Source of the DNA: Ampullaceana balthica
Taxonomy: Eukaryota; Mollusca; Gastropoda; Lymnaeidae
Direction: 5' to 3'
Assembly (NCBI GenBank): GCA_944989445.1
Contig: CALYLW010000319.1
Coordinates: 385,001 to 449,000 of the forward strand
Length of the DNA stretch: 64,000 bases
Shown here: positions 1-10,400 of the stretch, one piece after another
How positions within the stretch are numbered: the stretch's first letter is position 1
Layout: the number at the start of each line of letters is the position of its first letter
Translations under genes and position numbers: made by a program
The notes under the pieces: generated by a model
Database searches by the model: none
What the model saw: only the letters and a program-made list of their open reading frames with translations
What the model was told of the DNA's origin: nothing

Positions 1-68
1 ACAGGCTGGCTGTTGCTGACTTTATCCACACTTGATGTCACAGTGTAAGATTCATCATGGCTGTTCAA
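1..68 (-). CDS. ZMYND11: ZMYND11-like coding exon 11 (cut by window edge)
   Basis: Open reading LNSHDESYTVTSSVDKVSN.. to the window edge. Of two adjacent AGs only the one giving base 68 as first exon base keeps phase 0 without a stop. Continues to the left. Confidence 0.6.
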   Translation of the reverse strand, partial: MNSHDESYTVTSSVDKVSNSQP

Positions 69-3000
69 CTGTTCATTCATAATTAGCATGTCAAATTTCA
101 TCTTTCATGTAATTAAAAACAAAAAAATTAGATTGTGTAAAGAATATAAATTAACAACTTATGAGAAAGCACCTACTCAAAACTTAATTAATAAAAACTT
201 TGACCAACCTTGGATGATTTCCTTTTAGCCATTTTGGCATTCTTTTCCACACTTGTGGATGTGACCTGTCGGTTATCAAACTCATCTTCAAATTCCATGT
301 CAGTATCGTCATCACCCTCCGCCTCCCTCTGACGTTTGCCAGCTTTTCTACTACGGCCTGGTCAATAGATTCAATTTGATACTTTTAGATTGTTTGAAAG
401 CTAAAAGACAAGATAAACTATTGCGTCATCACAACCAACCTACAGCTTACCGTGTGAATTAGACCCACTTTCCCGCCTTTTTACGGGAGTTTTTTTCGGG
501 GTGCACTTTTTAACAGTATCCTCCTCCTCTACAAACATTAAATCTTCTTGTAAGTCACTTTCCTCTTTTATTTCATCTTTAACTTCTTCCACATCATCAT
601 CATCAAAATCTTCATCATCTTCTTCTTCTTCTTCAACATCATCCTCCTCTTCTTCTTCTTCAGATTCCTGTCTTTCCTCCTGATCCTGCTCCCTTTCCTG
701 AAGGATGTCTTGATATCTCTGGAGCTCCTTCATGGCTTTAACAAATCCTATAATACACAAATATTAATACGGGCCAATAGAGGGCATTAAGTACACAAAT
801 ATTAATACGGGCCAATAGAGGGCATTAAGTACACAAATATTAATACGGGCCAATAGAGGGCATTAAGTACACACATATTCAATCAATTCCAAAGAAATGT
901 TTCTTAGACAAAAGATTTTATATGTACTCTTAATGAGTATTAATAAATATGACACAGCAGTTTCTCTCCCTTATTGAGTATAAAACCAGTTCCATAATTC
1001 ATAAAAAAATAAGTTAAGCTTCTTGTGTTTCATAATAATTGCATTATCCTCTGATATGAAATATTTGACAATGTGACCAAATCTAACATTTGAAAATGGA
1101 GATTGTCAGAGCCATCTTATCAAATGGAGATTGCAATTATCTTCTTATCAAATGTACATTGTCAGTCATCTTTTAGGTTTAAGCATTGACAGACATGACC
1201 AACTGTGAATACATCATGACTTTTAGTAGTGGGTCTATTTTTTGTTTTTAATTGGGGGGGGCCTCAACTCAGGGTTTTACCCTTAAATAAATAAAAGTAA
1301 AAAGAAAATAATAATACTTTTTTGTTCCATTATACTGACCTAGAATAAAGAGAGTTATACACCTTGATTACATATATATAGCACCAGATCTTACCCCCTG
1401 TTTTCTTGATAGACATCGTTTTCACATCTGTTGTGATGGGTTTAATATACTCCGCAGGTATCACAGCTCTAAAAAAGTGATAATTTAAAGTACTTTAGTG
1501 ACATATCGCCCCCTTAGAATAACAAGGCTCTAAGTCAAATTTGTGACCAAAATGAGCTATGGCCACCTGGTTATGGTCCATGTATCAATCTATCATGGGA
1601 ATAAATTTGAAATCTGTATCTTAAGAAAATTTTGTAGAAAGTACAGAATAACAAGCTTCTAACTCTATATAAGTGGGTTCGACTGTATAAGATTACTGAA
1701 ATGAAGATTTTCAAACGTAAATATATCTGTTCAACTCAAAGTTCACATAGAACTTTGTTATTCTAAGAGGTCAGTATGACACTGACAGTGTCCCCAATTG
1801 TACAATACATTTGTTTACTAACCTTAGTCCATACTGCATTCAAATGAAATATACCCACAAAATAATATTGATGCAAGAAGCTATTTATTTGAATGTAAAA
1901 GCTTAAAATGTATACGTATAAAATTTCATATTAAAATAAAATTAAAGCTACATAGATATGATTTTGTCAACTGCTCTGCTCGGTAATGTAAATTGCTGTT
2001 AGTGAGTCTAAATATTTGTCTAAGTGTTTAATATTACCTTTGGTGCCAGCCCCCAAAGAAGCGAACATCGTATTTACCACCTAAATCTCGAACAACCTTT
2101 GCTGGCCAATAGCTGTAGCCTTTTTGTTTAGCAAACACAATATCATGGGGAGGATTCTGGAAATAAAATGTTCAACTCACAATATTAATACAAGACTGTT
2201 CAACTTACAATATTAATATAAGACTGTTCAACTTACAATATTAATACAAGACTGTTCAACTTACAATATTAATATAAGACTGTTCAACTTACAATATTAA
2301 TACAAGACTGTTCAACTTACAATGTTAATAAAAGACTGTTCAACTTACAATATTAATACAAGACTGTTCAACTTACAATATTAATACAAGACTGTTCAAC
2401 TTACAATGTTAATACAAGACTGTTCAACTTACAATGTTAATAAAAGACTGTTCAACTTACAATATTAATACAAGACTGTTCAACTTACAATATTAATACA
2501 AGACTGTTCAACTCACAATATTAATAAAAGACTGTTCAACTTACATTATTAATACATGACTGTTCAACTTTGACATTGCAGAGTTAAAGAAAGTCAGTAA
2601 ATTATTTACTCTTTTTCTCCGGAATTATTTTCCTCATTCTGACGGAATTATCTATTCTGGAAATTTGTCGTGGGCTACCATGCTATCTTAAAATGTTAAT
2701 AACTTTTTTATTATTCAACAGATAATGATATATTTGGTATTGACTTAAAGGGAAAAGAATGAAGTTCTCAGGCATGACAGACTCATAACTTTATTTTAAT
2801 AAAATAATATGATTTTGTTTTAGTGAAAATAAATCAAAAATAATATTTAAAAAACACATTTGCTTTACAAAACCTCTTTCAAAGTAAAAAAAAATTAGGT
2901 TTTTATCCAAAATATAATAAAATGGTGTTTTATTTGAAATATATTCATATTTACAGCAAACAGAAATAATTTCACATTAAAAAAAAAGAAATAAAAAATT

Positions 3001-6000
3001 AGAGCTCAATATCCATTGTCACCCATACAGGAAAATTGAACTGTTTACAATGGAACTGGAAGCTATACTGTGTATTGCAACTAGAAATTATTTTAAATTC
3101 TATCTAAAATTGCAATTAATTTTAGTGAAAAAGTTTAGCAGCTTTCAAATTAAGACTCTATATTGTCTATATTATTATTTGTAGTAGAAATATTATCAGT
3201 TCATCAAGGCATTTGAGACTGGGCGGGGCTTGTTGTTTATCAACATATGACTTGTCAACTTCATTGTCAATTTCACTACAACTACTAGTACTAGGCGTAT
3301 GATTCATCGGAAATTTAAAATTACTATGTAAATCATCATAAAATAAAACAACCCCGTAAAAACAAAGTTTTCTGACTATAAATCCCTTATATATGAGACA
3401 TAACTAAAAGTATTGATTATGTTCAAAAGTGACAAACATTTACAGACTGAAACCGAAATTATCTCCCTTGGCTTTAAAAACTAGGTCAACTCTAGCAGAC
3501 GACGACTAAACATTCTAAATAGTGATTTATATAGATAAACTAAAAATGCATTAATTTAATTACGGTACGTTCGATCGATCTGAAATTTTGATACGATGCA
3601 TTGTTAGGTGAGACGGGTCCGTGTGCCAAATTTCAGCTCGATGGCTTCACTAGAAGTGGGTCATTTTCGACTTTTGTTTTTTCCGCGGGACGACGGACGT
3701 CGCAGTCGAGGGACGGACGACTGACGTCGCGGGACGACAAATGAGACGGCGGTGAAGTTAATATAAGGGATTTAAAAAATACCCTTTTCTTGTTCATCAT
3801 GGTAGTATTTAAAATAATATTAGATCGAAAATCAGATGCCCTGGTTGAATATCCATGTTTGTAAAGAAATGTAAAAACGAAAATAAAAACAAGCCTTTCT
3901 TTTGCAGTGAAAATACATTCAAACAAAGAATTTCAGACTTTTTATTCAAGGGAAATCATTCTAGATTACATTAAAACTTAATTTTTGTTTAATAGCTAAG
4001 GAAAGAAACGAAACAATTCAGATTTAATAATTCGACGCTAGCATCGTCGATGCGTCAAAAATGTCATTTTAAAATCAAGGATGGTAGCGTTGATCCGGAG
4101 AAAAAGAGTTAAATTAATTTCTATCAAAAAAATATAAAAAAACTTTTTAAAAACCTTCGTACATGAATTAATTCCAAGCAAATAAATTGAAAGAAGCGGA
4201 TGGACTTACACAAGGCTGTGAAAACCAATCTTCTGGTTTGGCATTGGACATATAATAACAATTGGGACACAGCTCAATTTCATCTAACTGAAACAAAAAT
4301 GATCATATGTTGGTCTGTCTGTCAAAGAAAACTTGTACATAAAAAAAAACTGATTGTGTTTCTAATATCTGTGCTGCTTCAGATTTCTTCAAATACCACA
4401 GTTGTATTTGGTGTGTACATACCACAGTTGTATTTGGTGTGTACATACCACAGTTGTATTTGGTGTGTACATACCACAGTTGTATTTGGTGTTTACATAC
4501 CACAGTTGTATTTGGTGTGTACATACCAGTTGTATTTGGTGTGTACATACCACAGTTGTATTTGGTGTGTACATACCAGTTGTATTTGGTGTGTACATAC
4601 CACAGTTGTATTTGGTGTGTACATACCACAGTTGTATTTGGTGTGTACATACCACAGTTGTATTTTGGTGTGTGCATACCACAGTAGTATTTGGTGTGTA
4701 CATTTGTGTTTTGTTTTACATAAAATAACATTAATACAATATTGTGTGGAGTAAATCAGGTGTTTTCATTGGTACAATATTGTGTGGAGTAAATGAGGTG
4801 TTTTCATTGGTACAATATTGTGTGGAGTAAATGAGGTTTTTTTCATTGGTACAATATTGTGTGGAGTAAATGAGGTGTTTTCATTGGTACAATAGTATGT
4901 GGAGTAAATTAGGTGTTTTCATTGGTACAATAGTGTGTGGAGTAAATGAGGTGTTTTCATTGGTACAATAGTGTGTGGAGTAAATGAGGTGTTTTCATTG
5001 GTACAATATTGTGGAGTAAATGAGGTGTTTTCATTGGTACAATAGTGTGTGGAGTAAATGAGGTGTTTTCATTGGTACAATATTGTGTGGAGTAAATGAG
5101 GTGTTTTCATTGGTACAATATTGTGTGGAGTGAAAGAGGTGGTTAAATATGTATTTAGTTCATGTATGCATGCGTTAGCACTAAGGATGCTTATAAAGAT
5201 AAAAGTGCTGCCCTTGAACAGATATTTCATCAAGTAACTATTGTAGATGGTTAGTTCAGATACAGTGGTAATAATAATAATAAATTTGACATCTGGAAAC
5301 AAATCTATTATATTTATTAAATCTATTATATTTATTAAATCTATTATATTTATTAAATCTATTATATTTATTAAATCTATTATATTTATTAAATCTATTA
5401 TATTTATTAAATCTATTATATTTACCGAGGGTTGATCCTGAAATAAGTTAGATGATAATGATAAACTAACAGCTATGTAAGTGATCCTATCTAATTAATA
5501 ATATAATATTGGGACTAAGAATTTCAATCTTATTTCAGCATATACTAACATCATATTTGCAGTCTTTTACCATAATCACAGCAAGTTCAGTCATTCCATT
5601 TTTTTCCTCTGAAAAATATAAGTGTTCTTTTTTTTTAAAAAGTCATTGTAAGTCCAATTTTTGTAGTGTCGTCAACAGAAGTAATAAGTTAAAAGTTGTC
5701 ATTTTGAATGTATGAATATTTCAACATGCAGAGGAGGCTTGAAAATGATGGGAAGATGAGGAGCTGCAGAAAATGAAAACTTTTAACCTATTTCTTCCAT
5801 AAACAAATTACACAAAAATACTTAAGCTAAATTATTGACCAAGAAATAAATCTTGTTAATGACAGTGGTGCAGGTAAAATTTCATTTCTAATGTTTTAAA
5901 GCATAAAGATAATAAAAGTGACCATCTTTGAACCTTTTTATTAATAAAATGAACTAAAAATTAATTGATTTTTCACCTACCTCCAAATAAAAGAGTACAG

Positions 6001-7312
6001 TTGTGGAGAACAGTGCGAGCGTCAGCTAAAAAGTCTTCTAAACATCTGTAACGTGATGCTTGGACTTTCTGCTCCATTTTGTTTAAGTCCATTTTTCGAT
6101 ATATAAATCTTTTAAAATCTTCAGCATTAGCTCTACAGACAATTTTATGGAGTTCTCTGGTCTAAAAGAATTTTTTTTTAAAATCAAGAATGTAATATCC
6201 TATTTGTTTAAATCCTTTAACTTTAGAAGAATGTAAGTCTATTTAACGAGTTAATTTGTTATGTGAGAAACCTGAATTTCTCGAGCCCACCCCCTCACCC
6301 CTCACCGCCCCACCCCCTCACCGCCCCACCCCCTCACCGCCCCACACCCTCACCGAAAACAAAACAAAAAAGTATTAACAATATAATTGAGCATCTTGTT
6401 TGAAAATCATTTTTTAAAATTAATTTTTTTGTTTTGTTTGTAAGTGGATGGCTCAATTAATTTAGCTATAAACTAACCTTTTCTTCAATGATTCAATTAA
6501 TTTAACTATAAACTAACCTTTTCTTCAATGATTCAATTAATTTAACTATAAACTAACCTTTTCTTCAATGATTGAATTAATTTAACTATAAACTAACCTT
6601 TTCTTCAATGATTCAATTAATTTAACTATAAACTAACCTTTTCTTCAATGACTCAATTAATTTAGCTATAAACTAACCTTTTCTTCAATGACTCAATTAA
6701 TTTAGCTATAAACTAACCTTTTCTTCAATGACTCAATTAATTTAGCTATAAACTAACCTTTTCTTCAATGACTCAATTAATTTAGCTATAAACTAACCTT
6801 TTCTTCAATGATTCAATTAATTTAACTATAAACTAACCTTTTCTTCAATGACTCAATTAATTTAGCTATAAACTAACCTTTTCTTCAATGATTCAATTAA
6901 TTTAACTATAAACTAACCTTTTCTTCAATGACTCAATTAATTTAGCTATAAACTAACCTTTTCTTCAATGACTCAATTAATTTAGCTATAAACTAACCTT
7001 TTCTTCAATGATTCAATTAATTTAACTATAAACTAACCTTTTTTTCAATGACTCAATTAATTTAACTATAAACTAACCTTTTCTTCAATGACTCAACTAA
7101 TTTAACTATAAACTAACCTTTTCTTCAATGACTCAACTAATTTAACTATAAACTAACCTTTTCTCTAAGGCGCAGTATGGTGTAACTTAATAAAGTATTC
7201 AGCATTTTTTTCTTCATCTTATTTTTCTTTTTGCTAGCCTGTAGAATAATTTGCATAAAAATGTGTATTTTTTAAATATTGACATCAAGAAAATATATAT
7301 TCTTTATTATTA

Positions 7313-7407
<95 letters not shown>

Positions 7408-10400
7408 AACACATAATAATAATAACTGACATTTTTTAAATGCCAATTTATTTGGATATATATTCAAAAATTTATAGGATTTTATCAGTGACATTAAACA
7501 TTTTTAATAATTAATGTTATCTCTTTTAACAGCTATTCCTAATGATTTTATGTATGGAAATCTATCTGCTTACAAATAAAAGCCTTAATGATTATGGATA
7601 CTGAATAAGCAGATACAACTTATTACACTGGATTTATATTCCAAGATATTATTGACCAATGGTTAGAAATGATTCCAAATATATACAGGGGTACCTCTAG
7701 ATACCAATGCTTCAAGATACGAAAAATCCAAGATGCGAATGGCCACTGGAAGAATTTGTTTGTCCAAGATACGAATGGCCACTGGAAGAATTTGTTTGTC
7801 CAAGATACGAATGGCCACTGGAAGAATTTGTTTGTCCAAGATGCGAATGGCCACTGGAAGAATTTGTTTGTCCGAGATACGAATGGCCACTGGAAGAATT
7901 TGTTTGTCCAAGATACGAATGGCCACTGGAAGAATTTGTTTGTCCAAGATACGAATGGCCACTGGAAGAATTTGTTTGTCCACGATACGAAAAAAATCCA
8001 ATTAACAAAAGACCAACGGAAGAATTTTTTTGTTCCAAGATATAAACAAATCCAAGATACAAAAAAACGCACAGCTGACAACACTGGAAATAAGGTGACG
8101 TCATTCAACATGCAACCAACAGCTCTGCTCTCCTATCAGTCAACTCCAGCCCTATTGCTGTGTCGCAGCTATGTGTTAGTGCGTGTCATGCATGCTTTAT
8201 TTACTGTGTGTAGTTGGTTTATTGTTGGTGTGAATATTGTGAAATCTTTGGAAAACCGTATTTTTATGACCATGGCTTCAAAGAAATTAATAATTAATTG
8301 CCTCACTCGAAAGGTAAAAGTTCACATTTGTATACATATTACTTTTCATTCATTTATACTGTTTTCATTGTTTGATTATTATTTATTTATTTGTTTTATA
8401 ATGTGTACTTTTCAGTGGCGTCACTAGGGTTGGCGTCACCCAGTGCTGTAGGTCATGGTGTCACCCCCTCACGACTTACCCTATAGACCTCCTTCGAGTC
8501 TGCCAGTGCCAAATGATGGGAACATACAGAATTTTACACTTTGGCGTCACCACTTGTGATGCTTTCACCCGGTGCAGTCCGCACCACCCGCACCCCCGAG
8601 TGACACCTCTGGTACTTTTAAGGATTGAAGAATCTTACTTTGTTTTTCTATAGTTTACCATGATATTTTCCATTTTTAGTGTTGTTTCTGTGCGGCTTGG
8701 AACGGATTAGGTAATTTACATGTAAATCTTTGTTCGAGATACGAAAGATCCAAGATACGAATGCCACCCCGGAACGTTTTATTTTTGTATCTCGAGGTAC
8801 CACTGCATACAGAATTAAAGTGTGTCATTCTTTACAAAACTAATGCACAACTGGCAAGAGTAGATGTTTTATCAATTATTTCTTTGGCTCTTTTCAGGAT
8901 CACTAAATCCACTCAAAATAACAAAAGAAAGGACAGGTGATTTTTTGGTGTAGTATTACAAATCTATAGAAATCAAACTTGATTATACTGTAAATCAATG
9001 TACCGATATTATTCAGTACATTTAAGGGGTGAGTTATAGATTTTCATCATAAATAACTAGAAAATAATTTATTGTAAAAAATATTTCTTTTCAAAACACT
9101 GACTGCTGACTGACTCTAATGAATTCGGAAACAAAAGTAAAAATGTCCAGAATTTTAATTTCAAATATTCAATGATCTCATACTTTGAACCATGTTTACA
9201 AATTTTAAATAACATGGACAAAATTTACAATGTAACCACTGGACAACTCTTAATAACCTGTCATTAGACAAGCACTATTAAACACTTTACAATGTAACCA
9301 CTGGACAACTCTTAATAACCTGTCATTAGACAAGCACTATTAAACACTTTACAATGTAGTTCAAAAAGTGGGTATTTGGGAAATAAGTCAACTACACAAT
9401 AAAATAATAACTTCCTTACCACAGAATAAAATAATAACTTCCTTACTACAGAATAAAATAATAACTTCCTTACTACAGAATAAAATAATAACTTCCTTAC
9501 TACACAATAAAATAATAACTTCCTTACTACAGAATAAAATAATAACTTCCTTACTACAGAATAAAATAATAACTTCCTTACAGAAGCAAAAACATAATTT
9601 ATTTATTTAATATTAAAAATACTATTTAAAAAACACACACAAAAGACAACTACAACATAGGTCTAAAATTAGACTCTATGTATTGAATTATGTATTGAAA
9701 GAATAACTTTATCCCATTATTGTACTGCCCTTGCCAACCAAGACAACTATAACATAGGTCTAACATTAGATTCTATGTTTTGAAAGAATAAATTTATCCC
9801 ATTATTGTACTGGCCTTGCCAACCAAGACCACTATAACATAGGTCTAACATTAGATTCTATGTATTGAAAGAATAACTTTATCCCATTATTATACTGCCC
9901 TTGCCAACCAAGACCACTATAACATAGGTCTAACATTAGATTCTATGTATTGAAAGAATAACTTTATCCCATTATTGTACTGCCCTTGCCAACCAAGACA
10001 ACTATAACATAGGTCTAACATTAGATTCTATGTATTGAAAGAATAACTTTATCCCATTATTGTACTGGCCTTGCCAACCCTTTTCAAATACACACATAGG
10101 AAAATCCCAAAAATTGGTTTCTAAATATCATAATCGTAACAGCTATATTCCTTCTCATAATCGTAACAACTATATAGCTGTTTATGTCCATTACATTTTC
10201 CACCAGTATATTTTTTTTACTCTTATATTCTACATCTGGAATAAGTGGAATAAATAATTGCCTTTGACTAAATATAGAAAGTAGGATTTTACACTTTTGA
10301 TTAATAGCTTGCAATTCATAGAAATTTATTTTTAATATATATTTAAATATTTTCTAGTGCAAAAATGAAGTAAAAATGTAAATGTAGTGTCTTGAGTATA

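Noticed and set aside
501..683. Ser-rich plus-strand frame
   Set aside because: Reverse shadow of the acidic exon of the ZMYND11-like gene.
3633..3926. 97-codon frame resembling one at 40558-40758
   Set aside because: Similarity reflects two copies of one piggyBac-like element; no transposase motif or conserved start was found.
5140..5240. Candidate ZMYND11 exon (ACIHELN resembling the end of the bromodomain)
   Set aside because: No donor in phase and an internal stop; the exon at 5550-5608 fits both phase and sequence.
7623..8427. Several frames including one of 252 codons
   Set aside because: They come from a 36-bp repeat inside a nonautonomous transposon and extend into unrelated sequence.
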